64,000 nucleotides of DNA from Anaspis maculata. Taxonomy: Eukaryota; Arthropoda; Insecta; Coleoptera; Scraptiidae. The notes below the pieces were generated by a model. That model saw nothing but the letters and a program-made list of their open reading frames with translations. It did no database searches and was not told where the DNA came from. The stretch is from NCBI GenBank assembly GCA_949128115.1, contig OX421961.1:80769277-80833276 (forward strand), in the 5' to 3' direction. Positions 24,389 through 35,088 of the stretch are shown here, piece after piece. Every line of letters begins with the position of its first letter. Position 1 is the stretch's first letter. The position numbers and the translations under genes are program-made.

Positions 24389-24518
24389 AGTATATTATTC
24401 AACAAGCGGGTAATGATTGCTTCTTACTCATGAGAATGCAGTTTGCCGACACGAGCCTTGGCGAGTGTCGTAAAGCATCCGAATGAGTAATAGCCATTAC
24501 CCGCGAGTAGAATACTAT
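24389..24518. mobile_element. Small hairpin element
   Basis: AAGCGGGTAATG is mirrored by CATTACCCGCG, with outer GTATATTATTC / GAATACTATGC pairing. An inner ACTCATGAGAATGC / GCATCCGAATGAGT block pairs too. Confidence 0.6.
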
Positions 24519-25249
24519 GCTTTATCCAGTCTTATTGAAAGATGCAGGCATGTATGCGCGTGATAATGCGTGCAGTATTAAATAGGATTGGATAAAAGCA
24601 ATTTATTCGAAATTCCCTATATTGTGGACGTATAGTACCTAATTTGGTACAAAACTGATATAAAACTCCAACATTATCTGTTAATAAGGAAAAGACCACG
24701 TGTGTTACATCGGTTCTCTATGCCCCGGGTATCAATAATTGAAGGCATAACTTCATACCTCGAGACGCTTCCCTCGTAATTTCTATTATTACAGGGTATA
24801 CGAAAAAAATATTTTTTCTTTGACTTTTCAGTGACTAACATTTTCCATTCTTGACCGATTTTTAAAATCCAAGCGTCAACGTCGAACAAGAATAAACATA
24901 CAAAATCCAATCAAGATCCAAAATGTGGAGTTGCTGATTCTGCCTTGATACGTGCCATTGTGATCGTTCTTTAAGGTATCAACAGCTCCTTTTCCATTGA
25001 ACTCTGAAACATCAGGAAATATTTAGAATTATTGCTTCGTTTAAAGGCAAGGTTAATTTTCAGCCAATTTTAATCTAAAACCAGATTCCTGGACCGATGA
25101 CACTTTGTGTCTCCTGTGATGTAACTCTACATTTGAACGTTTGTTTTCAATCGATCTGATTCTTGGGCGTTTCTGTCTGAGGTTTTACTTTCCATAGAAG
25201 CCTCAGACTTTAAATATCAGCGAATAGTGGACAATTTTATCACCAGTAA

Positions 25250-25930
25250 TATCACAAGTGCTTATAGATTTTCACGATAATTTTAGCCTAGCGATCGCGA
25301 GTGTCGGTTGTAGCGATAAATGCCCGACTCCGTAGGAGGAGAGGCATTTATCTAGGGACAACCACCCCGAGGGAAACGCTTGGCCAAAATTATCTGGGAA
25401 AATTTCGAGCACGAGTGATATTTTGATGATTATTACAAAAAAGAAGTCCGAAGTGACAGCTGTCAGATTTTGTTGTTTACATCAATTTTTTTCAGTTGCC
25501 ATTGACAGTGGGGTTTAGACTCGAGTTTAGATAAGTGAATACTAAAGTGAATATTATCCTTGTAGGTCTAATAATCAAGGGCGTTGTATGTAATAATCAA
25601 CAGTTATAGCACAAGTGCTTAGATTTTCACGATAATTTTGGACTGGCGATCGCGAGTGCTGGTTGTAGCGATAAATGCCCAACTCCGTAGGAGGAGGGCA
25701 TTTATCTAGGGACAACCAGCCCGAGGGAAACGCCTGGCCACAATTATCTGGGAAAATCTCGAGCACGAGTGATATTTTAGTGATTATTACAAAAAAAAGT
25801 CCGAAGTGACAGCTTTCAGATTTGGTTGTTTACATCCATTTTATTCCGGTGCTATTGACAGTGGGATTTAGATAAGTAAATATCATTCTTGTAGGTCTAT
25901 TAATCAAGGGCGTTGTGTGTAATAATCACT
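25250..25930 (+). repeat. Tandem duplication, two units of about 340 bp
   Basis: Each unit runs from CACAAGTGCTT through a hairpin (GCGATAAATGCCC, then CTCCGTAGGAGGAG, then GGCATTTATC) to ATCAAGGGCGTTGT. Units are about 330-356 bp apart depending on indels. The hairpin core suggests a MITE duplicated together with flanking DNA. Confidence 0.75.
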
Positions 25931-26389
25931 GAAAAACCCGAAAGTTGTTCTGTCAGACCACCCTGTGAATGGAGAAGTTACGATAGTAAATCAAGGAACG
26001 TCTCGAGGTACGAGGTTATCTTTCATGTTTTCAGTGTTGGAATCCAGAAAAACAAATCCTGTAATGGGACTATGGTGAACGCATGGCTATTTTGCAAAGT
26101 TTTAGATGCCACCTTGTATAAACTTGACTTGGGTTGTCTCTAGTTTCTCATTAACCATTATGGATTAGGTATAGGTATACCAAAAGATTGGGCTAAATGG
26201 CGCAAACTAGTTTCAAATCATCTGAAGCAATCCGGAGTTACTATTCCGATTTAAAAAATTGAAAAATTTGCAGTGTGAAGTGTGACATATTATATTCGAT
26301 GTTGTGCAGTTTAGAGTTTAGAATATTCCAGTTCTCACAAGACGATATGGTAGGGAATTCCAAGGTGATGATTTCTATGCTATAATAGT

Positions 26390-27600
26390 GTATTAAATGC
26401 CGAGGTGAAAAACGTCTCATTACAGCTAAGGGATTCAATATATTACCGAGGCGTGCCGAGGTGAGATAGAGTCCCGTAGGCGTTACTTTTACAACGCTTT
26501 ACTCTGTGGTATGTATAGGACTTCATTCACAATGATCCAGTTTAAATGCAAATAATTAGCTTAATTTGAAGTTTTTCGCCAAACATTTTTATCAGGTAGA
26601 CATAGGCAACCTTTTCAAACAACGCATCCATCAACACTCCCGCGCTCCGCAACAGCTGTTTAGATCAGGGCCGCTATTCTTGAATCGTGTGAGAAACTCA
26701 CACGGGTGAGATGCAACCCACTCGTGTGACAAAATCACATGCCAATCCGAAACATGTATTCTTGAACTTGAAGTGTGGGAGAAATGGCCGATTCGGTTCC
26801 TTTCGCAGTTGTCCGTTTCCCGTAACGTGTTCCGAATCCTCACTCGAAGCCACCGCCTGCCATGACACTTCACGCCGTATAATAGTGCAACAGTCAAAGG
26901 GTGCAACCTATGTGAGTTTTCTCGTCTACTCTGAGGTAGGCCGGGTGAGAGTTCATGTTCTCTGTCAACAATCGCTTTCTACCTGGCCTTGAGAAGGTAG
27001 GTACATGTAAATTCCCTCTGCTTAGCGACTATCGCTTGGAAGCGACTGTCGATAGCGACAACACAGAGTCCCTGCCCGCCGCCACGCGCCGGGCCGCTAT
27101 TCTTGAATCGTGTGAGAAAAGTCCCTGGGAGTTCTATGCAATCCGCGATACATCGATGTAGCGGGAGTTGCCTAAAGCCATGTGAGAATGGTTTTCGCCT
27201 ACCTCAGAGTAGACGAGAAAACTCACATAAGTTGCACCATTATACGACGTGAAGTGTCACGGCAGGCGGCGGCTTCGGGTGAGGATTCGAGACACGTTAC
27301 GGGAAACGGACAACTGCGAAAGGAACCGAATCGGCCATTTCTCCCACACTCCAAGAATACATGTTTCCTCGCATGTTTCGGACTGGCATGTGATTTTGTC
27401 ACACGAGTGGGTTGCATCTCACCCGTGTGAGTTTCTCACACGATTCAAGAATAGCGGCCCATCACCTCTCTTCATACGTCTCTTTCGGCCCGTGGGCGGT
27501 CCGAAAGTGACATTATTTTCCAACCTGTAAAGAATCATCCACTTTCCAACTTTTTAAAAGTTAGGAATGTAACTTAAGTATATCGATTGCCAACTCATTG
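26390..27600 (+). repeat. Dispersed repeat, copy A (contains a TIR insertion)
   Basis: Matches the reverse complement of 34,321 to about 34,970 along its length: a block near AAGGGATTCAATATATTAC, then TTCACAATGATCCAGTTTA, then GGCAACCTTTTCAAACAA, then ATTATTTTCCAACCTGTAA, then AAAGTTAGGAATGT. Copy A carries the TIR element at 26,668-27,460; copy B instead carries a MITE at 34,619-34,796. Confidence 0.8.
26668..27460. mobile_element. TIR element, ends GGGCCGCTATTCTTGAATCG
   Basis: Arms of about 270 bp (26,668 to about 26,945; about 27,190-27,460) match closely, including CGTGTGAGAAACTCACACGG. ATCA flanks both ends. A third copy of the terminus occurs inside at 27,091, so the centre is itself composite. 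No transposase coding. Confidence 0.8.
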
Positions 27601-27941
27601 TAAAAAAACTTAATCACTAGTTTACAAAACAATTATTACTTATTATGAAGTTGATTGAAATGCTTGAGTAGGTAGTTTAATATTTTATTACTTTCACTTG
27701 TCTAATTATTGATGTTATCCTTTGTGTATTAACGTTATTTTTTCTATAACTTCTGATGATGGCTACCCTATTCTACCTGAGCCGAAACTTGACTAAATAT
27801 GCCTACCAACATTCACTGTTTCATTGTGAAGAAGACAATCATTATAACCTTCATTATTAAATTATGATCTTTACACCCTTCGGGTAAAAAAGGATTTCGA
27901 TAATATATATTAAATTATGATTATGCATCAGAATCACGATA

Positions 27942-28803
27942 TAGTCAGGTACCATAGGTTCAAAAAACTGATCTCGTGGGCTCCTTCGTGGAGGGGGCAA
28001 GAGACCTCTTACTTCTTATAGTCCTATATGTAAAGATACCGAAATGTTTTGGTACCACTTTCTAAATGGCGTCGTTCCAAAATGGCGGCCATTTGTTTCC
28101 GGTTACATTAATTCGGACCTAAATTGCTTCGTTTTCACCCGATTTGAAATTATTCTTTTTAAAAATACGTGAATCAATATTCTCTATCCGCTGCTGTCAT
28201 TGGTTATCATTTATGTCAGTCTGTTCAACCAGAATTAGGAAAAAACTGAAAATTATGATGACTTTCAGTCCTATAGGTTTCTCGACTGTTTCTCAACCTA
28301 ATTCAAGCTGTATTGATCCTAACAGCATATACAATAAATGAAGTCCACTAAAAATTCAGCTTGCTGGAAAAATAATGGCCACAAGTGATACAGTAGGGAA
28401 AAAAGAGCGATATCCACGAAAAATGGTAAAATTAAGGAGAAAAGTGCCGTATGTTTTTTCAGGAAGTGAGTATACGTGTGATTTTTTAGTTACACGTAGT
28501 TTTTTTTTTAAATTCCGGTCAAACAGATTGATATAAATGATAACTAATGACAGCAGTGGATAGAGAATATGAATTCACGTATTTCTAAATGGAAATTTTT
28601 CAAATCGGGCGAGAATTAAGCAAGTTAGGTCCGAATAAATGTCACCAGAAACAAATGGCCGCCATTTTGAAATGACGCCATTTTGAAAGTGGCTACAAAA
28701 CATTTCGGTATCTCCACATATAGGACTATGAGAAACGAAAGGTCTCTTGCTCCCTTCACGAACGAGCCCACGGGATACCAGATGACCCCTGACTAATATC
28801 AGA
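27942..28803. mobile_element. TIR element with about 290-bp arms
   Basis: The left arm from about 27,942 pairs with the right arm ending at about 28,803. Shared blocks include AAATGGCGGCCATTTGTTTC, CATTTCGGTATCT (inverted) and GGATAGAGAATAT (inverted). A short AT-rich centre lies between. Confidence 0.75.
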
Positions 28804-28891
28804 GTAGGTACAGTGTAAAACTACTTTCACAGGAAGAGGCGGCATCGGCAATTTTTGATTTGCTCCTCGATTCGCTCATTTTTTATCAGGC

Positions 28892-28963
28892 GGCTCGTTG
28901 GTCTAGGGGTATGATTTCCGCTTAGGGTGCGGGAGGTCCCGGGTTCAAATCCCGGACGAGCCC
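28892..28963 (+). tRNA. tRNA-Pro (anticodon AGG)
   Basis: A 72-nt intact cloverleaf: acceptor GGCTCGT (28,892-28,898) with ACGAGCC (28,956-28,962), discriminator C, anticodon stem TCCGC/GCGGG closing loop TTAGGGT (anticodon AGG at 28,924-28,926), and T arm CCCGG-GTTCAAAT-CCCGG. The internal promoter boxes are intact, and a T6 terminator follows at 28,968-28,973. It decodes proline CCU/CCC codons. It stands alone, about 90 bp downstream of a TIR element. Confidence 0.95.
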
Positions 28964-28973
28964 AAACTTTTTT

Positions 28974-30365
28974 CTATTTAAAAAAATTGGGATGCTTTTT
29001 TCTGTAAGAAATTGTGTTGATTTTAGCTAATATTCTCACCTCACTTCAGCTGGGCCCACATGAATGAGCGTTCCAGTTGCAATTTGTGTTTTGAGTGGGT
29101 TTCGATCGTCATGTCAGTTTACTTAGCATAAATCTAGGTAATAATGAATTGCTCGCAAGTGCAACATGTAAAAGGAAAGCGTATTTTACTTACAAGGCTC
29201 GGCATTTCATCTGATGTATTTCATTCAGTGGGTCTTACGATGATTATTTTATTCCTTTGAGCTTAACGACGGATAGTTGAATAGGACTGTATATCTTACG
29301 TGTTATCCGGGCCCATGCGCGTAGAATTAGGCGCTTGATATGAAACTTCCAGACAAATAGCGTCTGTTAACACGTAACATGATCAGAAAAACTATCAATA
29401 ATCGTTTGTGTAAGTGAAATTTTCAACTATTGATGCTCACTGTTTGTGAGTTGTGAAACTGATGTTATTTCAATCTTTTAAACATTAAAAACAATCATTT
29501 TGAAGGTGGAATAGGAAGGCAAGCATTCGGTTCTTACAAGAAAGAATGGAAATAAACACTGCGTCATGACAAGTGTAGAAGCGAGAGTCGATACGATGAA
29601 GAAAAAGTTTTTATTTTATTCCGTTTCCGCGAACACGTGCCCTGGAAGTTTTGATCAGGGTCCTCTCAGAGTCTCCTCTAACTGAAACCCTCTGGGGCCA
29701 AAGGTAGGCGAGCCGCGAGAACCACTCTCATACGGTACGTTTCAGGCAATCCTTGCTACATGAATGTACTGCGGATTGCATAAGACTATCCGGCCCAGAA
29801 GCTAGGCAGGAGAACGGCAGAAGCCGTATTCGGAGTTGCCAAGTGAACAAGAAATATAACTTTCAATTACTTCGATATAATAATTTCCAAATTTTGAACT
29901 TTCATTCCGTATGGTGTCAGATTTCCTAACTAGAAGAGCGCAAGGAAACATCTTGCAAAACAAATTGATTTTATAGTGACTATTTGAGGTGACAGTATAT
30001 GTAATATAACGTATTATTGGTAACGGCGGCCATGCCAAATCTGACAACATCGCGATTAACATACTGTGGATCATTTGCGAAGTAAGCAAGGAACTTCCAA
30101 TAATATCATTATTTTGTAAAAAAGAACTATACAAAATAGAAATTTGGCTTGCGACTGGTTCTTCTTCACATTTTTAGTAACTTTTTTGTATCTATCTGGA
30201 GACTTAGTCATGAAATAGCCTGGTATTCAATAGAAAAGTCGATATTTGTCTGGATGTTTCAAATTTGGCACTAAATAGCGACAGTTGCGTCCATGTTGCA
30301 TCTGCGCCGTCGGGTCAGGAGAACGCACTATTGGTAAAATGAGCGTTGCGGAATCAAACCCTGTG
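28974..30365. other. Stretch without recognised gene
   Basis: No exon, RNA gene or bounded element recognised. Confidence 0.4.
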
Positions 30366-30576
30366 GGTTTATTCCTTGACAGAATCTTACTATTTAGGTC
30401 ACTTTCGAAAGCTACAAGTATGTTCTTTGGTTTGAGCTCATTAGCATTTTCAAAATCCAAAAATTAAAAAAAAAATATTTTTCGATTTTGGAAATGCCAA
30501 TAGGCTCAAACCAAAGTACATCCTTGTAGCTTTCGAAAAAGACCTAAATGGTAAGATTCTGCCAAGGAATAAAGCC
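30366..30576. mobile_element. Hairpin element around an A-rich loop
   Basis: TTTATTCCTTGRCAGAATCT, TTTAGGTC and TTCGAAAGCTACAAG in the left arm are mirrored in the right arm around a poly-A loop at about 30,465-30,480. Confidence 0.7.
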
Positions 30577-30971
30577 ACTCAGTACAACGTGAGATACCAC
30601 AGACATAGCAACACTAGCTGAATTTTGGCGATGGATCCTACGTGAAGTTCACGTTTTGGCGGTTTGAATCCTGCTCAGTCCTGAACATGACCTTTATAAC
30701 TCCAACTAGAACCCATGTCTTGAGCTGGGTTTCAGTAGAGTAATGCAATTTGACGGTAGTGACATGCGTAAAATTAAGTTGCCCATGTACCAGTATCTGT
30801 CTTTTATTGTTCAAAGGCTGATGACCGTCAGTGTAACGCTTTTCAAGAATTTTCTTCACGTCGGTTTTTCTTGATACCAAAACCAATGTTTCAAGAGTTT
30901 TTTTTTTATTGGGCGGAAAAGTCGATACAGTTGTAGATTACTATATGCCACAAGCCATTCTTCACACTCAA

Positions 30972-32257
30972 TTATTGAGTCAGTTTGTGTAAGGGCTTAG
31001 CGATGTCAGCGAACTTCTCTACAAATCGTCTGTAGTATGTGCATAAGCCCAAGAAACTTCTGACTTCATGCTGATTGTTTGGTCGTGGCCATTCTCGGAC
31101 AGCATCCAATTTCGCTGGATCGGTTTCGATTCCTGCCGACGACACCACGTGATCCAAAAATTTGACTTGATTCTGGAAGAGCACGCATTTCTTTGGGTTG
31201 AGCTTGAGATGTGCACCTCGAAGACGTCGAAATACCTCCCGGAGGTTCTTCAAGTGCTCCTCGAAGGTTTGACCGATAACCATCACGTCGTCGAGGTAGA
31301 CTAGGCAAGTTTCCCATGTAAGACCTCGCAAGACGCACTCCATTAGACGTTCAAACGTGGCTGGTGCGTTGCAAAGTCCAAACGGCATCACGGTAAACTG
31401 ATAAAGGCTTAGACCATGCAAGCTCAGCGCGGCTCGCGCTTATGGACAAGTAATACCAGGCCGAAAAACGCTCGGGAACCTAAAGGAGAAAAGATATCTC
31501 CCTCTTCGTCAGTGGAGGAAGTTGAAATTACGTAAGCTAGTGAGAGGCGCCTCGATTTGCCAGCTCAGGGTGGATCGCTAGACAAAGAAAGTAGATCCAG
31601 CTGGGCCGTGATTGATGTATGTATCTACTTTCTCTGTCTAGTGATCTACCCGAAGCAGCTCCTGGCGCAAAACGAAAACGGCCATTTCCAACGTTGCCTC
31701 TCCTTGCGAAAATCCTCACTGATCATGAGGAACTAGATTTTCTCCACTTAAGTTATGAAAACGGTATAATATCCACACAGCTGAGATCACAAACAAATTA
31801 TTCATAATTTTGGCTATATACTAAAAACTCATCAAGCATTTTTATTCAAAGTTGTTGATGAAATTTGCTTCAAACAGTTGTTCAGTAAGGAAATTCAGGT
31901 ACTACGGCAACGCCGCCTCGCTCTCGCTGCCGTGCCGTGACCAAGGCTATAGCAGTAGCTGTAGCTGTAGCTACTACCAAGGCTGTGACATGCGCAAATA
32001 AAGTTTCCGCCACTGGTAGAGTGAAATTATATTGCTCTCTTATTTTAACGTTGGTGTGTTTTTCGCACATTGGGAGCATAGGAATGTACTTGTCCATAAG
32101 CGCAAGCCGCGCTGAGCTTGCATGGTCTATAAGGATAAAGGCCGCTCTCGGCGGAAAACGCCGTCTTCTTCTTGTCATTGTTGTGGAGTCCCACTTGCCA
32201 GTAACCACTCTTCAGGTCAAGCGTCGAAAACCATCTCGATCCAGACAGCGTGCTCAA
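30972..32257 (-). pseudogene. Gypsy reverse transcriptase, split by a 726-bp insertion
   Basis: The upstream part (32,257 to about 32,134) has the LDLKSGYWQV palm motif; the downstream part (about 31,407-30,972) has VMPFGLCNAP, the catalytic YLDD and the thumb/connection motif FLGLCTYYRRF. The break at 31,408-32,133 is an inserted TIR element. The frame also suffers small shifts near 32,260-32,300. This is the polymerase of a Ty3/gypsy element, inactive here. Confidence 0.85.
31408..32133. mobile_element. TIR element with 8-bp target duplication inside gypsy RT
   Basis: GATAAAGG occurs at 31,400-31,407 and 32,134-32,141. Between them the ends pair: CTTAGACCATGCAAGCTCAG and, on the other strand, CTTATAGACCATGCAAGCTC. 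Removing the element and one GATAAAGG copy restores the expected RT reading frame, which fixes the boundaries. An 8-bp duplication fits hAT or P superfamilies; the ends are not diagnostic. It contains a secondary hairpin at about 31,568-31,650 and no transposase. Confidence 0.85.
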
Positions 32258-32294
32258 AGAGTCGTCAGTGGCAGTGGATAGCTATCCTGCCTTG

Positions 32295-33284
32295 TCACGT
32301 CATTGAGTTTGCGGTAGTCCACGCAAAATCACGTACTCCCGTCTTTCTTCGTGACCAAAACAACCGGTGAAGACCATGGGCTCGTCGATTCTTCACACCT
32401 TCATCCAACATGTTTTTCAAGAGCTCCGACACCTCTTCTTGCTTCCCCAATGGTAGGCGCCTGGGAGCCTGTCGGATCGGTGCGGCGTTCTCAATGTTGA
32501 TCCGATGTTGGATCACGCTGGTCCTCCCGGTAGGATTACCTTCCATCGCAAAGGCTGCAGCTTCTTCCTGGATGAATTGCATCGCAAGCTCCTTCTCCTT
32601 GCCACTCAGATGTTTCCAGTCAGGCGAGAACATCTCCACTAGCTTTTTCTCCAAGAGCTTGGGAGTCGCAGCCTTTGTCGATATGTCTTCACAGCGTGAG
32701 ATCCACTCTACGGGTTCACACTTGCCAAGGGTCTCTCCTTTCTTGATTGTTTTGCACGTCTTGTTCGGGTTAATGACTCTGATCGGGATTTTTGTCTTGT
32801 CCATGTTAATCAATGTCTTAGCCATGATGCAGCTGGCAGCTGTGTCGGGTTCAGCAATGCCGGCGACATGTCCTCCAGGTTGTCCGTTCAGTGTTGCCCA
32901 CACGATTTTCTCGGAGTTAGCGGCTACACGAACGGTTTCAGCTGAAAATAGGCGGATTTCCTCAGCGGCCTTCATGGATGTTCTAAGCGCCAATTCCTCG
33001 TTTCCGATTTTCAACGTCCGCTGTCCAACATCCAGGATGAATCCGTACTTATCCATCAAGTCCAGGCCAAGTATGAAGTCGTCAACAATGTCAGCGACCA
33101 GGAACTTTTCTCTCAGCAGAAATCGTCCAAAGCGAATGCTCACTTCACCTTCTCCGTACAGTGTAGCAGACTCTCCGGTAGCTGTAGTCAAACAAGCGCC
33201 GTCCCTCAGTGGCACAATGCGTTGCTTTCGAAGTATACCTCGTCGAACGATTGACTTCATGGCTCCCGTGTCGATCACAAACAC
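32295..33284 (-). pseudogene. Gypsy protease and N-terminal RT region
   Basis: A 329-residue open frame. It opens with a retropepsin active site (FVIDTGA) followed by ILGLDLMDKYG, the usual second half of the protease fold. The middle part is the poorly conserved linker. From about residue 270 it enters the RT N-terminus (RQAPRRLPLGKQEEV, then LLKNMLDEGV), after which the frame shifts. This region normally processes the polyprotein and leads into the polymerase. A long plus-strand frame opposite it is an antisense shadow. Confidence 0.85.
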
Positions 33285-33428
33285 GGAGTTGTCCTCGTCA
33301 AGCTTTCCACTAAGAAGAAGGCTATTCCTATTCCTATTCTATTCTACACTAAGGGTGACTTTTGCATCAGTGAGACGGAGTAACTCCTGGGGCATTGAGG
33401 ACTGCCAACCAGCGTGCGCCCCTTAGCG

Positions 33429-34301
33429 CTAGCTGGAATTAGTTTTCCTGATAGCGTCTATCAGGGCTGGAAGTTCTCCGTCCCGGTGTGGAACGGTCAC
33501 TTGAACTCGACATTTGCCTGCAGTCCCGTATTTGATGCCCCGGTCTTCTACAGCCGAAGCAACGCGGTCTTCCTCCAGCTCTTGGCTCGGGGGTCTGTTC
33601 CGAGACATAGCACTGAGGAGTTCCTGTTTGAGTTGCTCGAACATCTTCTTCACAGATTTCTCGGAACTATGTGATTCTCCGGATTCGTCAAAGTATGAGA
33701 CAATGGAGGCGCGAAGCATCTTTGGCTGCCTCGATGCAAATAGCGATGAATGCGTCGCTGATGTTGGCTGGATTTCTGATGATGACCATCCGACGCAGAT
33801 CTGGATCTCTTAGTCCGCACACGAAGATCTCTTTGCGATGTCTTCCAAAACATCTGCCGGATGCGCTGGATAGGCTAGGTGAACCAGCCTCAGGACTTCG
33901 GATTCGAATTCCTGAAGGTTTTCTCTGCTTTTTTGCGTCCTGACCTTCAGCTGGGTTTGATGGATCTGCCGCACATGATTGTCCCCACGACAAGGTGGAA
34001 GCTCCAGGACCTTCTGTTCACTCTCAGGAATCGTTTGGAGCAGCTCAAATGCTGGTCCTCTGAGAGCCAGGACTAGAGCTGTGGCTCTCTCATCGTTGCT
34101 CCATCCGTTTGCCTCGACAGCGGCATCGAACTGCCTCTTATAGGTAGTCCATGGGCTTTTCCCATCGAAGTTTGGCAGCTTCACACGTTGGGCACCCGCT
34201 GAATTGGCAATCGCAGCACTGGCGGCGGTTTTCTGAACCTGTTGCTCCAGCTTCGTCATGTTGGTTTTCACTTCTCCCATTTCTATCCCATTCCTATGCA
34301 C
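33429..34301 (-). pseudogene. Gypsy gag remnant
   Basis: The minus-strand block starting near 34,301 carries a coiled-coil-like start (NMTKLEQQVQKT) and the gypsy Gag capsid motif KLPNFDGKSPWTTYKRQFDA with ALVLALRGPA. The frame then shifts twice between about 34,020 and 33,720, with Gag-like sequence continuing in other frames to about 33,429. I do not see an intact CCHC zinc knuckle. It lies directly upstream of the protease. Confidence 0.75.
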
Positions 34302-34320
34302 GGGATCGCCGCTCGTAACA

Positions 34321-34970
34321 TTATTTATTCACAATGAGTTAGCAATAGATAGGTACATTCCTAACTTTCAAGAAGTTGGGAAGTGGATGATTCCTTACAG
34401 GTTGGAAAATAATTTCACTTTCGGCCCATGGTCCGAAAGTGACATTATTTTCCAACCTGTAAGGTATGCGTATGACGTATGCAGAGAGGTGATCTGATCT
34501 AAACAGCTGTCGCGGAGCCCGGACTGTTGATGGATGCGTTGTTTGAAAAGGTTGCCTATGCCTACCTGATAAAAAAGTTTGACGCGAAGAACTTCAAATA
34601 AAGCCAATTTTCATTTAAGGGCGTGTTCCAAATCGTAACTCTAAAAACCGGTAACCGAAAAAACGGTTCCATCTTGGTTACTGGTTTATACGGGACACCA
34701 ACCGCGTTCCGATTCACGAGGATTACCCATAATATTTGCGATGCGGAACGGGTAACCGAGATTCCGGTACGAATATAACTGATTTGGAACACGCCCTAAA
34801 CTGGATCATTGTGAATGAAGTCCTATACAATCATACCACGGAGTAAAGCGTCATTACCTACAGCCTACGGGATTCTATCTCACCTCGGCATGCCTCTGTA
34901 ATATATTGAATCCCTTGGCTGTATAATGAGACGCTTTCCACCTCGGTATGTAATATACTATTTCCAACCC
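34321..34970 (-). repeat. Dispersed repeat, copy B (inverted relative to copy A)
   Basis: Reverse-complement match to 26,390-27,600. It includes a 67-bp hairpin (CAGGTTGGAAAATAAT... at about 34,397-34,463) of which copy A retains only one arm, and GATCTGATCT at 34,491-34,500 where copy A carries its TIR element. Confidence 0.8.
34619..34796. mobile_element. Tourist-like MITE, TIR GGGCGTGTTCCAAATC, TAA duplication
   Basis: 178 bp with GGGCGTGTTCCAAATC and its mirror at the ends, flanked by TAA (34,616-34,618; 34,797-34,799). Copy A of the host repeat has the uninterrupted site with one TAA (26,541-26,547 region), confirming the boundaries. A 3-bp TWA duplication fits PIF/Harbinger. Confidence 0.9.
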
Positions 34971-35088
34971 CTAAGTTTTTTTTTTTTTTTTTTTTTCATG
35001 TATAGCAAGTATTTTAATATGTGACATAAATACAATATATAAAGATAAAAATATAAAAGATAGATACTCAAGTGTAGAGCGAGGTGTA

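Larger units (their letters stand above)
30960..34320 (-). mobile_element. Degenerate gypsy-type LTR retrotransposon (gag-pol), truncated
   Basis: The minus strand reads gag, then protease, then reverse transcriptase, and stops after the RT C-terminal region (about 30,972); RNase H, integrase and the 3' LTR are missing. The right edge at 34,297-34,320 matches the terminal 24 bp of the solo-LTR family in this window with one difference, directly before gag, so nearly all of the 5' LTR and the primer site have been lost. Beyond 34,320 the dispersed repeat copy B begins, marking the insertion boundary. Confidence 0.85.

Noticed and set aside
27755..27815. CTGATGATGGCT...AGCCGAAAC on the plus strand, resembling a hammerhead core
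   Set aside because: An extra base follows CTGATGA, the 10.1-11.1 pair is missing, and no stem III with a cleavage triplet follows.
32410..33426. 338-residue plus-strand open frame
   Set aside because: Antisense to the gypsy protease/RT frame, which has clear motifs (DTGA); this one has none.
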